From IMG/VR virus record IMGVR_UViG_3300042904_000265, positions 1-45,253 of that record: DNA of 45,253 nt. One strand, written 5' to 3'. The notes under the pieces are model-generated. The model ran no database searches, had not been told where the DNA came from, and was given only the letters and a program-made list of their open reading frames with translations. The stretch comes from a virus. Shown in pieces: positions 1-6,757 of this stretch (position 1 is its first letter; every line of letters begins with the position of its first letter). A program made the translations under genes and the position numbers.

Positions 1-167
1 TCCAATATACATGTACAGGCGGCTCATTAATGGCTCTCTGTCGATTTCACGCAGCAGGGCTGGGCGTTCCTGTTCAATCACGTAACGGGTACGGCGGTGC
101 GCCCGTTTGCGCTTGACGCGCTGCGCCGTGTTGGGGCCACGGTACAGCTCCCACTCGATTGCGAGAT
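1..167. repeat. Terminal direct repeat, left copy
   Basis: Bases 1-167 match 45087-45253 with four substitutions, at 127, 130, 136 and 142. The repeat lies wholly inside the integrase gene. All four differences fall at third codon positions of the minus-strand integrase frame and keep Thr, Asn, Gly and Tyr. This fits contig ends from two co-occurring strains of a circular or circularly permuted genome better than random sequencing error. Confidence 0.95.
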
Positions 168-402
168 TAATCATGGTTCGTAAAATCGATAGACAGCCAT
201 CGGCCTGGGCTGCGCTGTGCTGGCGGATGCCGTTGACCCATCCTTGGATGACTGGTACAGTCAACGACTCCAGCGGCAAGGGCAGCAGCGGGCCGAAATA
301 CTTACGCACCTTGCAGACCGTAGGGCGCGAATCTTTCAATGTGGGAATGTGATTCACCATATATGCCGTCACCAAATCCTGAACCGTCGAAAAAGTTGTC
401 AT
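1..402 (-). CDS. int: Tyrosine recombinase (integrase), N-terminal part; continues at 45086 across the circle junction
   Basis: This is the N-terminal 134 residues of a site-specific tyrosine recombinase that would integrate or excise the phage genome. It starts at the ATG at 402, which has a GGAG 6 bases upstream; an in-frame ATG at 414 has no Shine-Dalgarno. It begins MTTFSTVQDLVTAY and forms a SAM-like core-binding domain with a basic stretch (QRVKRKRAHRRTR). The frame is open to base 1 and continues exactly at 45086 because bases 1-167 repeat at 45087-45253. The joined protein is 330 residues, usual for phage integrases. Catalytic residues are in the right-hand piece. It is transcribed away from the main operon. 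Confidence 0.9.
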   Translation of the reverse strand, partial: MTTFSTVQDLVTAYMVNHIPTLKDSRPTVCKVRKYFGPLLPLPLESLTVPVIQGWVNGIRQHSAAQADGCLSILRTMINLAIEWELYRGPNTAQRVKRKRAHRRTRYVIEQERPALLREIDREPLMSRLYMYIG

Positions 403-593
403 TGCGCCCTCCATGTAGGAGTCTCTTCTACGGGCTGTAAAGGATCGTTGACAAGAGATTTTATGACCCTAGTCATGTTTCTAGAGGGAAAACCATTCAC
501 TGTACGAAAAGGAGCTAACTGTATGGTTCCTGTCACGTCATGTATGCATTTACCTACACACATCATGCAATGCCCACCAGCTAAGTAGTCACC
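403..593. other. Gene-free spacer upstream of the integrase
   Basis: No convincing gene is seen. The stretch holds a short inverted repeat ATGAC-CCTA-GTCAT at 463-476 and the motif ATCATGCAATGCC at 562-574, which recurs with one change at 11704-11716. It should contain the integrase promoter on the minus strand and is a plausible place for attP. No tRNA-like 3' end or core site could be recognised. Confidence 0.4.
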
Positions 594-803
594 CTATGCC
601 GACAATTCTGGTTGCCGGTATCCGCGTGCCTGGTCTGTGGGATCAGGCAGCGTAGGTTTCTTCCACATCCCGCGTAGATACATCAGTTCAAAGCGCACCT
701 GATCAGGTACGCCCCACCCTGAATTCTCTGCCGCCTCTTTAATTTTCTCCATCAACTCTCCCGGAATTCTGATCGTCAATCGCTCATCATTTGTCTGCTT
801 CAC
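594..803 (-). CDS. Ribbon-helix-helix DNA-binding protein (Arc/MetJ-like)
   Basis: A 69-residue protein if started at the GTG at 803. A beta strand (ERLTIRIP) is followed by two helices (ELMEKIKEAAENSG and VPDQVRFELMYLRGMW), the RHH fold of dimeric transcriptional regulators. The GTG is preceded by AAAGGGGGTG. A longer form from the ATG at 845 lacks a Shine-Dalgarno and would overlap the predicted -10. It is divergent from a second RHH gene at 1035, so it is probably a repressor acting on the shared control region. The RHH assignment is fairly secure; the role and exact start are inferred. Confidence 0.75.
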   Translation of the reverse strand: MKQTNDERLTIRIPGELMEKIKEAAENSGWGVPDQVRFELMYLRGMWKKPTLPDPTDQARGYRQPELSA

Positions 804-852
804 GGTGACTCTCACCCCCTTTCTGTTGAACACTTGTACGACCATGTCTGAC

Positions 853-881
853 AGAGTAAGGCCAAACGCCTCTACTGTCAA
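853..881 (-). promoter_or_regulatory. Candidate promoter for the leftward RHH gene
   Basis: On the minus strand there is a perfect TTGACA (881-876), a 17-base spacer and TACTCT (858-853). It points toward the RHH gene starting at 803 and would give a short leader. It is read by eye only. Confidence 0.45.
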
Positions 882-1034
882 GCACTAAATCATGCATTAG
901 TTTTTAATGGTTGTCGTCAGGCTACTAAAAAATATATTTGCAGCCAACTGGTAAATACCCCAGTTTTGTATTGACAATAGTTCCATAGTATGGCATCGTT
1001 AGTCTACAATTGTTAAACAGGAGGCGACATACAT
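882..1034. promoter_or_regulatory. Divergent control region between two RHH genes
   Basis: This AT-rich stretch separates the divergent RHH genes. It contains TTGACA at 971-976 on the plus strand without a good -10, and a perfect inverted repeat AACTGG-8 bases-CCAGTT (946-951 / 960-965) just upstream of it. It also contains AATCATGCATT at 888-898, a motif that recurs at 11703-11713. These are candidate operators of one of the flanking RHH proteins. Function is inferred from position only. Confidence 0.5.
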
Positions 1035-1196
1035 ATGCGTAAGACTCACAGAATAACCTTTAGAACCAGCGAGGAGGTGCGCGACAAGCTCGTAGAGCAA
1101 GCCTACGAAAACAACCGCGACAGCATGAGTCAGGAAGCCCGCGCCATCATCGAGAAGGCGCTGGGCATTAAGCGTGCCAAACGGGTAGCCAACTAG
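1035..1196 (+). CDS. Small ribbon-helix-helix protein
   Basis: A 53-residue protein (starts MRKTHRITFRTSEEV, ends KRAKRVAN) preceded by AGGAGG about 10 bases upstream of the ATG. A short strand (HRITFRTS) is followed by two helices (VRDKLVEQAYENN and SMSQEARAIIEKAL), as in Arc/CopG-type regulators. It is the first gene of the rightward operon and diverges from another RHH gene, an arrangement resembling a Cro/CI-type switch. Its use as the switch regulator is an inference. Confidence 0.8.
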   Translation: MRKTHRITFRTSEEVRDKLVEQAYENNRDSMSQEARAIIEKALGIKRAKRVAN

Positions 1197-1204
1197 GAGG
1201 GGCT

Positions 1205-1486
1205 ATGCACCATACCCTTGCCAACCGCCTCAGTACTCATGTGCTTTTGGATTTGGCCACAGCCTGCCCGAAATCCCTCCTGGCCTGTGAATCCTGGATA
1301 GAACACTGCACTTTTTGGCTGGCCGACCTGGCCAAGCACCCCGCCACCCCTGATCAGGTTATGTACATGATCGGGTTCCTGGGCAACTCCATGGCCCTGA
1401 ATCTTCAATGGCCCCTGGCCGATGCCTGCCGCGAACTCAAGGACCAGTTACAACTTCGCCAACTAAACAAGGAGCTTCAATCATGA
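1205..1486 (+). CDS. Hypothetical protein, 93 aa
   Basis: Not recognised. It starts MHHTLANRLSTHV after a strong AGGAGGGG 3-9 bases from the ATG. It is soluble, mostly helical in appearance, with three cysteines and two tryptophans in the first half. Its TGA overlaps the next ATG (ATGA), so it belongs to the early operon. No function is proposed. Confidence 0.75.
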   Translation: MHHTLANRLSTHVLLDLATACPKSLLACESWIEHCTFWLADLAKHPATPDQVMYMIGFLGNSMALNLQWPLADACRELKDQLQLRQLNKELQS

Positions 1487-1668
1487 GCATTGTCATTGCT
1501 CTGATGCTGGGTACTTTCTTTGGTGTTCTCATTCAATCCATGTGGCGCGTTGAAGAATTGGAAGCCCTGTCCAAGGCGAATATGAAGCTGATTGAGGAGC
1601 GCGACCAGGCCAGGCAACTGAACCAGGCCAAGGCCATGTTTCACCCTAAGCCACGCGTGGTGAGCTAA
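1483..1668 (+). CDS. Small single-pass membrane protein
   Basis: A 61-residue protein starting MSIVIALMLGTFFGVLIQS, a transmembrane helix at about residues 2-19. A charged, coiled-coil-like helix follows (VEELEALSKANMKLIEERDQAR). The ATG overlaps the stop of the upstream gene and has AAGGAG 9 bases before it. Its TAA overlaps the next ATG. Function unknown. Confidence 0.75.
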   Translation: MSIVIALMLGTFFGVLIQSMWRVEELEALSKANMKLIEERDQARQLNQAKAMFHPKPRVVS

Positions 1669-1847
1669 TGACCACCCATTGTTCCTGGTGCCAGCCGGCA
1701 CCGACCACCAACGACTATACGATTTCACACGGCATTTGTGATGGGTGCCGTGCCCGGTTTGAGCAGCAAATGTATCAACTCGTGACTACGCAAGGAGGGA
1801 GCCATGAAACCAGCTTGCCGGCCCAATACGTACCTCAACAGCGCTGA
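1668..1847 (+). CDS. Small zinc-finger-like protein
   Basis: A 59-residue ORF (MTTHCSWCQP...) with two CxxC pairs (C5/C8 and C24/C27), typical of a small zinc ribbon. It has no Shine-Dalgarno of its own; the ATG overlaps the preceding TAA, so it would depend on coupling. Its last 44 bases overlap the next gene in another frame. The role, perhaps DNA or RNA binding, is unknown. Confidence 0.6.
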   Translation: MTTHCSWCQPAPTTNDYTISHGICDGCRARFEQQMYQLVTTQGGSHETSLPAQYVPQQR

Positions 1848-2010
1848 GCTGCAATATCGCTTGACGGGCAGCACCTTGACGCCACCGCTCAAGCCCATGG
1901 CGCAGCCGATTGAACTGTATAGCGACATGACCACTCTGGACAAGGTCTGTTACGGGGTCTGGGCCGTCTTGCTGGGCATCTACTTTTACTGGCTGGCGTG
2001 CATCCTATGA
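1804..2010 (+). CDS. Small membrane protein, 68 aa
   Basis: It starts MKPACRPNTYLNS with a strong AAGGAGG 6 bases upstream. A C-terminal hydrophobic helix (VCYGVWAVLLGIYFYWLACIL without its first residues, about 48-68) suggests a tail-anchored inner-membrane protein. Its TGA overlaps the next ATG. Function unknown. Confidence 0.7.
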   Translation: MKPACRPNTYLNSAELQYRLTGSTLTPPLKPMAQPIELYSDMTTLDKVCYGVWAVLLGIYFYWLACIL

Positions 2011-2138
2011 GCCTGTGCGAGTACTGCCACGATGGCATCGGCTTTTGGGATGACGAGGCCGGGGATATCTGCCGCGAGTGTTTGCAGGAACGGGACGCGA
2101 AGAAGGAACAACAACGGAGGAAGTATGAAACTGAGTGA
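2007..2138 (+). CDS. Small zinc-finger protein, 43 aa
   Basis: MSLCEYCHDGIGF... carries CEYC (C4/C7) and CREC (C22/C25), then a highly charged basic/acidic tail. The ATG overlaps the stop of the membrane protein before it. It resembles the many tiny treble-clef or zinc-ribbon proteins of phage early operons. Function unknown. Confidence 0.6.
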   Translation: MSLCEYCHDGIGFWDDEAGDICRECLQERDAKKEQQRRKYETE

Positions 2139-2502
2139 AGCCATTAGATTGGGATCGATGATGAGGCCGCAAGGCAGGGGCCTGTCATCGATGGCATGGT
2201 GGAATAGCGAGAAAACGTGTGCCTTGGGAGCAGCCGCTGAATGCATCGGCCATCAATGCCAATACGATTATTTATTCTCTTCCCTCGCTGAAAAGTTCCC
2301 AGTCATGAGTCTGATCGTATTGGGTCCGGTTGTCGCTATTGCTGAGCCTGTCCAAGACATCATATGGAAGCTTAATGATACGCAAGGATGGACCCGCGAA
2401 GAGATTGCCGACTGGGTCGAAACAATCGAACCCCAAGAACAGGAACAGACCATCCCTGCACGATACGGCAACATTGGTGAATTTACCCCGGTCGAGGCCT
2501 AA
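2125..2502 (+). CDS. Conserved-type hypothetical protein, 125 aa
   Basis: It starts MKLSEAIRLGSMM after GGAGG. The N-terminal pattern (KLSEAIRLGSMMRPQ, then CALGAAAEC) resembles a family of short proteins common in phages and bacteria, but no function is established from sequence. A C-terminal helix (TREEIADWVETIEP) looks like a small helical domain. It overlaps the upstream gene by 14 bases and the following ATG by one base. Confidence 0.75.
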   Translation: MKLSEAIRLGSMMRPQGRGLSSMAWWNSEKTCALGAAAECIGHQCQYDYLFSSLAEKFPVMSLIVLGPVVAIAEPVQDIIWKLNDTQGWTREEIADWVETIEPQEQEQTIPARYGNIGEFTPVEA

Positions 2503-2598
2503 TGCCAGCCAATGATGCCATGACGCAGCGCAGCCGTAAGCGAGGGACCATGAAACGGGTGTCCTATAGCATGGCTACGCGATTTGTAAGGAGGCTTG

Positions 2599-3000
2599 AT
2601 GAGCGGGAAATGCGTCAACAACGGAGCGAAACCGAAGTGGACGGACGAGCAGATGTTAGATGGATTGAAACGGGTCCACGGATTAGTCGGCTACTGTGGG
2701 GTGCTGGAATACAAGACCCATCGGCTACCAGCGGACGCGACCGCCGAGGCCATCGTGGGACGATTCAGGACATGGAACCGCGCCAAGACCCTGGCCGGCC
2801 TGCCTATTCAAGTCAAGATGGTGCGTGACGGGACGCGGGTGGATCCTGACGAGGCCGACCTGAAGCCGCAGAAGCGCCAGATGTATCCGTGCTGGAAATG
2901 TGGCGTCAAGTTCAAGGGCCTGGGCCGGCGCAGGGGCAATTGGCACTGCGAATCGTGTACGGCCAGTATTAACTTTTTAGCCCAAGGGATGGGGTGGTGA
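2599..3000 (+). CDS. DNA-binding protein with HNH-associated repeat and C-terminal zinc ribbon
   Basis: A 133-residue protein starting MSGKCVNNGAKPKWT after GGAGG. Residues about 13-68 match the helical repeat often attached to HNH homing endonucleases (WTDEQMLDGLKRVHG ... YKTHRLPADAT ... FRTWNRAKTLAGL). This repeat is a DNA-recognition module. Residues about 97-125 form a zinc ribbon (CWKC ... CESC). There is no nuclease motif, so it is more likely a regulator than an endonuclease. The role is inferred. Confidence 0.75.
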   Translation: MSGKCVNNGAKPKWTDEQMLDGLKRVHGLVGYCGVLEYKTHRLPADATAEAIVGRFRTWNRAKTLAGLPIQVKMVRDGTRVDPDEADLKPQKRQMYPCWKCGVKFKGLGRRRGNWHCESCTASINFLAQGMGW

Positions 3001-3002
3001 TT

Positions 3003-3200
3003 ATGTGGGGACATGACAAGCTGAAGGAGTGGGTACGCGAAAACTTTGCCTATAAATCTAGCATGGACGATGCGAGGGCAGAGATCCGCGTTTTAAGGAA
3101 GAAGGTGGATGCTCTATCTGATCACTTAGGCGTGGAATTCGTGATTAGGTTTGCTCAGGACTCTGGGTTCGATGTCATCAAGAAAGGCAAGTCCAAGTAA
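3003..3200 (+). CDS. Small coiled-coil protein, 65 aa
   Basis: It starts MWGHDKLKEWVRENF at the ATG at 3003 (GTG at 2994 possible). A heptad-like helix (DDARAEIRVLRKKVDALSDHL) suggests a short coiled coil. It sits directly upstream of, and overlaps by one base, the RecB-like nuclease gene, so it could be an accessory to it. Function unknown. Confidence 0.65.
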   Translation: MWGHDKLKEWVRENFAYKSSMDDARAEIRVLRKKVDALSDHLGVEFVIRFAQDSGFDVIKKGKSK

Positions 3201-3856
3201 TGGGCCGTCCCTATAAAGGTTATGAGATTGACGGAGAGAAGGTCCCAGGCGTGACCACGATCCTGTCACGTTTCAAGGAAAGTGGGGCGCTCATGTGGTG
3301 GGCCTGGGACCAGGGACGGCAAGGCAAGGACTTTCGAGAGACCAAGCAAGCGGCGGCAGATGCCGGCACGCTCGCGCATGACATGGTGGAGGCGGATCTG
3401 TATGGGGCTACCTTTGACAGTTCAGGATGCGATGCCATGGTGGTTGCTAACGCCGAAGGAGCTTTCAAGGCGTACAAGGAATGGCGCAGCCAAACAAACC
3501 TTGAAGTTGTCGAAACCGAAACGCCGCTTGTCTCTAGGGTCTACCGCTACGGCGGCACCCCTGATGCCATGGCTATCAAAGGGGAACTCAGCCTTCTCGA
3601 TTGGAAAACTTCCAATGGGGTCTACGCTGACTATCTGCTCCAACTCGCTGCGTATCAAATCCTCTGGGAAGAGAACTACCCAGACCGTCCGATTAAGGGC
3701 GGCTTTCACCTCTTACGATTCAGTAAGCCGGAACATCCAAGTGATCCTACATCTTTCGACCACCGCTACTGGTCGCATCTTGACCTAGCCAAAGAGCAGT
3801 TCCTGTTGTTACTGGCCGCGTACAAACTCGACAAGCGTATTAAAGCGTTAGTTTAA
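3200..3856 (+). CDS. PD-(D/E)XK nuclease, RecB/Cas4-like
   Basis: A 218-residue nuclease-fold protein. Motifs visible in order: H60 in GTLAH, D122 in GGTPDA, D134-W-K136 in LLDWKTS (the (D/E)xK pair) and QLAAY (Q148-Y152). This is the arrangement of RecB-family and lambda-exonuclease-type nucleases. It probably processes DNA ends for recombination or replication. The start ATG overlaps the preceding TAA. The next gene may be its partner. Substrate polarity cannot be told from sequence. Confidence 0.85.
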   Translation: MGRPYKGYEIDGEKVPGVTTILSRFKESGALMWWAWDQGRQGKDFRETKQAAADAGTLAHDMVEADLYGATFDSSGCDAMVVANAEGAFKAYKEWRSQTNLEVVETETPLVSRVYRYGGTPDAMAIKGELSLLDWKTSNGVYADYLLQLAAYQILWEENYPDRPIKGGFHLLRFSKPEHPSDPTSFDHRYWSHLDLAKEQFLLLLAAYKLDKRIKALV

Positions 3857-3869
3857 CCAAGGAGAATCC

Positions 3870-4223
3870 ATGCCCAAAATCAGCATGCCCAGCACCTATT
3901 TCAAAGCCGAAACCCTCAAGAATGACGGTGAGCAAGTCCTGACCATTAAGTCATGCGACTTTGAAAATGTCGCGCCCGATGACAAGCCGGAAGAACACAA
4001 ATGGGTTCTGAAGTTTGAGGAGTCCATGTCCGGTGTGGTCCTGAACACGTCCAGGCTTGACCAGCTGGTGGAGCTGTTCGGCACCAACGAATCAGAGAAA
4101 TGGCACGGCCAGAAGGTGACATTGTACTGCGATAAAAACGTCATGTTCGGCGGCAAGAAGGTTGGAGGCGTAGCGTTCAAGGCTGCCCCTGGCCTGTTCA
4201 CGAAGCCGGTTAGCGAGCTGTAA
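3870..4223 (+). CDS. Conserved-type phage protein next to the nuclease, possibly nucleic-acid binding
   Basis: A 117-residue protein (MPKISMPSTYFKAETL...) with AAGGAG upstream. It is beta-rich, with alternating hydrophobic strands (QVLTIKSCDF, KVTLYCDKNV, VGGVAFKAA). Such proteins commonly follow RecB-like nucleases in phage genomes and could adopt an OB-like fold. That is inference from gene order and strand pattern; no diagnostic motif is seen. Confidence 0.75.
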   Translation: MPKISMPSTYFKAETLKNDGEQVLTIKSCDFENVAPDDKPEEHKWVLKFEESMSGVVLNTSRLDQLVELFGTNESEKWHGQKVTLYCDKNVMFGGKKVGGVAFKAAPGLFTKPVSEL

Positions 4224-4236
4224 GTAATTTCCCCTC

Positions 4237-4291
4237 CCAGGCTTGCGCAGGCCTGGCTGCATCGAACCAGAAACGGCCCTGTTCACAGGGC
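4237..4291. other. Two tandem stem-loops before the replication gene
   Basis: Two perfect 6-base stems sit in the 83-base gap. CCAGGC (4237-4242) pairs with GCCTGG (4251-4256) across an 8-base loop. GCCCTG (4276-4281) pairs with CAGGGC (4286-4291) across TTCA. Neither is followed by a T-run, so they are not classic terminators. The second ends just before the Shine-Dalgarno of the next gene and could control its translation. Confidence 0.5.
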
Positions 4292-4306
4292 ACAGGAGAG
4301 GTACGC

Positions 4307-4732
4307 ATGGAGCGAGTACTAGTAGAATTGCGACGAATTGCGGACGTGCTAGAGCGCTTGGCCGGCGGCACGTTGACCCCCCTTAACAATCCCCTTCTTA
4401 CTCTTAATTCTCTTAATCTTAATTCTTCTTCGGATTCGGAAATTAAGAGTCGGTCTGAAGAGGGGATGCAAGGGGGGAAACAAACAGTGAAGCGCCGGGG
4501 TGGAAACGCAGGGCGCACGCTCCTGCCCAAGGACTTTAAGTTCGATGACAACACGATGCGATTTGGCAGGGAAGTGTTGGGATTTACCGAGCAGCAAGTG
4601 TACCAGCATTTCAACGCCTTCCGTGACTACTGGGGCTCAGAGGGACGCATGAAAGCCAACTGGCAGTTGACGTTCAAGGTTTGGCTGAGGCGCGAAAAAC
4701 ACAAGGCTAACGCTGCATCGAGGGTGAGATGA
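4307..4732 (+). CDS. Replication protein, DnaT/replisome-organizer C-terminal-domain type
   Basis: A 141-residue protein starting MERVLVELRRIADVLERL after AGGAGAGG. The C-terminal half (about 75-135: LPKDFKFDDNTMRF ... HFNAFRDYWGSEG ... ANWQLTFKVWLRR) matches the pattern F-DYW...W..T...W.RR found at the C-terminus of phage replication initiators and DnaT-like proteins that load the host helicase. The middle is a low-complexity Ser/Asn/Leu linker encoded by an AT-rich iteron-like tract. It lacks the usual N-terminal winged-helix domain, so it is shorter than typical replisome organizers. Role moderately supported. Confidence 0.7.
   Translation: MERVLVELRRIADVLERLAGGTLTPLNNPLLTLNSLNLNSSSDSEIKSRSEEGMQGGKQTVKRRGGNAGRTLLPKDFKFDDNTMRFGREVLGFTEQQVYQHFNAFRDYWGSEGRMKANWQLTFKVWLRREKHKANAASRVR
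4381..4449. other. Iteron-like AT-rich tract, candidate replication origin
   Basis: Within the replication gene, CTTAAT repeats occur at 4403-4408, 4412-4417 and 4418-4423, with an inverted copy AATTAAGAG at 4441-4449 opposing CTCTTAATT at 4401-4409. The tract is markedly AT-rich compared with its surroundings. Lambdoid phages place their origin inside the initiator gene, so this is a reasonable origin candidate. Confidence 0.45.
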
Positions 4733-5037
4733 CAAAACCGCAATGCTGTAAGCGCGTGTACAGCGGGGAACGAAGCGACATGCTTGGGCATGGCTGCTCC
4801 AAGCCAGGCAAGGTTGAGGTGGATGGCAAATGGTACTGCGCCATACATGACCCAGAGGCCGTGAAGCGTAGGGACGTAGCTATGCGTGCAAAGTGGGAAC
4901 TTGAGCGCAAGGCCAGTGAGGAGAAATGGGAACGTATTCGCTACAACCAAAAGGCCGGGGACGCCTGCCGCACGCTAGGCATTATCGACCCAGCTGAATT
5001 GCTGACGCATTGGACGAGAAAGGAAGGGATGGACTAA
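4729..5037 (+). CDS. Cysteine/histidine-containing hypothetical protein, 102 aa
   Basis: MTKPQCCKRVYSGE... The N-terminal half has C6, C7, C23, C37 and H40 (YCAIHDP), spaced like a small zinc-binding site. The rest is a charged helix (RAKWELERKASEEKWERIRYNQ). It overlaps the replication gene by ATGA, so it is probably coexpressed with it. Function unknown. Confidence 0.7.
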   Translation: MTKPQCCKRVYSGERSDMLGHGCSKPGKVEVDGKWYCAIHDPEAVKRRDVAMRAKWELERKASEEKWERIRYNQKAGDACRTLGIIDPAELLTHWTRKEGMD

Positions 5038-5204
5038 TGGACACGTTCTTACTCTGGCTCTGGACCGGCCCAAACTTTGACCTGCTCCTGATTAGTACGG
5101 TCCTGCTCAGTGCCGGGGCCTGGGCCTTGTGGAAGGATCGGCAGGACCTGAAAAAGAAACAGTTTGCACCCAAGACACAGGCCAGATGGGCGAGGGGGAA
5201 ATGA
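5037..5204 (+). CDS. Small membrane protein, 55 aa
   Basis: MDTFLLWLWTGPNFDLLLISTV... with one or two hydrophobic segments (about 3-30), then a basic tail (KDRQDLKKKQF). The ATG shares a base with the preceding TAA. It resembles many tiny phage membrane proteins; function unknown. Confidence 0.65.
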   Translation: MDTFLLWLWTGPNFDLLLISTVLLSAGAWALWKDRQDLKKKQFAPKTQARWARGK

Positions 5205-5347
5205 TGGGTGACTGGTTTGTCTATGGCCTGATCACGCTGAACACCGGGGCCATGGTGTTCTATGCCTGGGACGGCTTGTACACGAAGGCCTTTTACTGGG
5301 CCTGCGTCATTGGCCTGAATCTGTGCGTGCTGAAGGGGATGAAATGA
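5204..5347 (+). CDS. Small two-helix membrane protein, 47 aa
   Basis: MGDWFVYGLITLNTGAMVF... has two hydrophobic helices (about 5-22 and 28-45). The start at 5204 is preferred over 5201 because GAGGGGG lies 5-6 bases upstream. It ends in overlap with the methyltransferase start. Function unknown. Confidence 0.65.
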   Translation: MGDWFVYGLITLNTGAMVFYAWDGLYTKAFYWACVIGLNLCVLKGMK

Positions 5348-6078
5348 GCCTGCCTAAACCCTACTACAGTGAGAACGGTATCACGATCTATCACGGGGAC
5401 TGCGTTGAGGTAGTTCGGCAACTCCAAGCAAACAGCGTTTCGAGCATTATCACGGACCCACCGTTTTCTAGTGGATCAAGGGTTGATGCGGGCAAGTCAG
5501 TTCGTGGCGGAATGCAACGCGGGGCTAAATGGGACGATAAATGGTTTAGTCACGACAATATGGCGACGCATGGGTTCCTGTATCTCATGCGTTTGCTTGG
5601 CGTGGAATTGTTGCGGGTCGTTGACCGTGGCGGATCTGGTCATTTCTTTATCGATTGGCGAATGTATCCAAACTTGTACGGCGCATTAGAGGCATCCGGC
5701 TGGCTCGTTAAGAATTTGGTTGTGTGGGATAAGGGCCACTTTGGAATGGGCGCGACGTATCGCAATCAGCATGAATTGATAATTTATGCAGAGAAGCAAG
5801 GCGAGACAACCTTTAACGATCGAGGCATCGGAAACGTCATCACCGCCAGTAGGGCGTCTGGCTCGTTACATCCAACAGAAAAGCCCGTCGAGCTCATCGG
5901 TACGTTGATTGGTGTGGTCACGAACGAGGGGGACACCATCCTCGACCCCTTCATGGGCAGCGGCACCACGCTGAGGGCAGCCAAGGACTTGGGCCGGAAG
6001 GCCATCGGAATTGAAATAGAAGAGAAGTACTGTGAAATAGCCGTGAAGCGCCTAGCCCAGGAAGTACTCCCCCTATGA
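5344..6078 (+). CDS. DNA N6-adenine/N4-cytosine methyltransferase
   Basis: A 244-residue SAM-dependent DNA methyltransferase of the N6_N4 family. Catalytic motif IV is TDPPF (37-41) and the SAM-binding motif I is DPFMGSGTT (201-209). It also has the typical SLHPTEKP block just before. Motif IV preceding motif I marks the beta-group order. DPPF favours adenine as target. No restriction endonuclease is adjacent, so it is probably an orphan enzyme protecting phage DNA or changing regulation. It overlaps both neighbours by ATGA. Confidence 0.92.
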   Translation: MSLPKPYYSENGITIYHGDCVEVVRQLQANSVSSIITDPPFSSGSRVDAGKSVRGGMQRGAKWDDKWFSHDNMATHGFLYLMRLLGVELLRVVDRGGSGHFFIDWRMYPNLYGALEASGWLVKNLVVWDKGHFGMGATYRNQHELIIYAEKQGETTFNDRGIGNVITASRASGSLHPTEKPVELIGTLIGVVTNEGDTILDPFMGSGTTLRAAKDLGRKAIGIEIEEKYCEIAVKRLAQEVLPL

Positions 6079-6425
6079 ACTGCCCAGACTGTGACGCGGA
6101 AGTGCATGGCCAGTCCTGCCGCTGTGGCTGGGTCATGCCAGGCACCAAGCGCATCGTCTTGTCAAGTCCCACTCCTGAGCCACACACGAACGGGGTCGGG
6201 CGTGATGACTTTGGGCAGATCCTGTACAAGGCCGTGCATGCGATAGGGGAAATCAAGCAACTGCGCATTCTCAGGGGCAGGGTCGCTATGGGTGAGCTAC
6301 CGGACGCTGGCTATAAGGAAAAAGAGCAAGGCATGATCCAGGAACTGGCCCAGCTACTGACGCAACTTGACATCAATGACGTAGTCAGTATTAATAAGAA
6401 ATACCCATGGGTAGCGGGGCTATGA
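6075..6425 (+). CDS. Hypothetical protein with N-terminal zinc ribbon, 116 aa
   Basis: MNCPDCDAEVHGQSCRCGW carries CPDC and CRCG, a compact zinc ribbon at residues 3-18. The rest is helical (YKAVHAIGEIKQLRILRGR ... IQELAQLLTQLD). It lies between the methyltransferase and a nuclease-fold gene with ATGA overlaps. Possible DNA-binding accessory; function unknown. Confidence 0.7.
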   Translation: MNCPDCDAEVHGQSCRCGWVMPGTKRIVLSSPTPEPHTNGVGRDDFGQILYKAVHAIGEIKQLRILRGRVAMGELPDAGYKEKEQGMIQELAQLLTQLDINDVVSINKKYPWVAGL

Positions 6426-6748
6426 GTCCGACACAACGAGCGCTCAAGCATCTCAGGAGCCTGGGTTATCAGGCGCAGGTCGTGGAGAAATGGAACGCCT
6501 TTGCCAAGATCCGCGTGGACCTATTCGGCTGCATAGATATCGTGGCCGTGCGTGCTGGCGTGCCGGTCCTGGGCGTGCAATGTACGAGTCATTCCAACCT
6601 CTCAGCCAGGGTGAGTAAATCGCTGGTCCTGGGGCAAGCCTGGCTGTCTACGGGGCATACGCAGTTAGAGTGCTGGGCGTTTCGCAAGCTGAAGGGACAC
6701 AAGGAACTGCAACTGGATAGGCGAGTGATTGAATTATTAGAGCCGTAA
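6422..6748 (+). CDS. VRR-NUC/Holliday-resolvase-like nuclease-fold protein
   Basis: A 108-residue protein starting MSPTQRALKHLRSLGY. It has the small PD-(D/E)XK core: VDLFGCIDIVAV, then a strand VPVLGVQCTS. In active enzymes the second strand carries ExK; here it reads QCTS, a variant seen in many phage members of this fold. It may recognise branched DNA or be catalytically altered. Ends just before an AGGAGG site for the next gene. Confidence 0.65.
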   Translation: MSPTQRALKHLRSLGYQAQVVEKWNAFAKIRVDLFGCIDIVAVRAGVPVLGVQCTSHSNLSARVSKSLVLGQAWLSTGHTQLECWAFRKLKGHKELQLDRRVIELLEP

Positions 6749-6757
6749 GGAGGAGTG

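Noticed and set aside
217-588. Plus-strand ORF antisense to the integrase start
   Set aside because: Lies opposite the real integrase gene for half its length, no ribosome site, and composition is unlike a protein.
2502-2828. Plus-strand ORF of 108 codons
   Set aside because: Most of it overlaps the well-supported zinc-ribbon gene at 2599-3000 in another frame and its composition is Arg-rich shadow-like. A short real product from 2502 or 2550 cannot be fully excluded.
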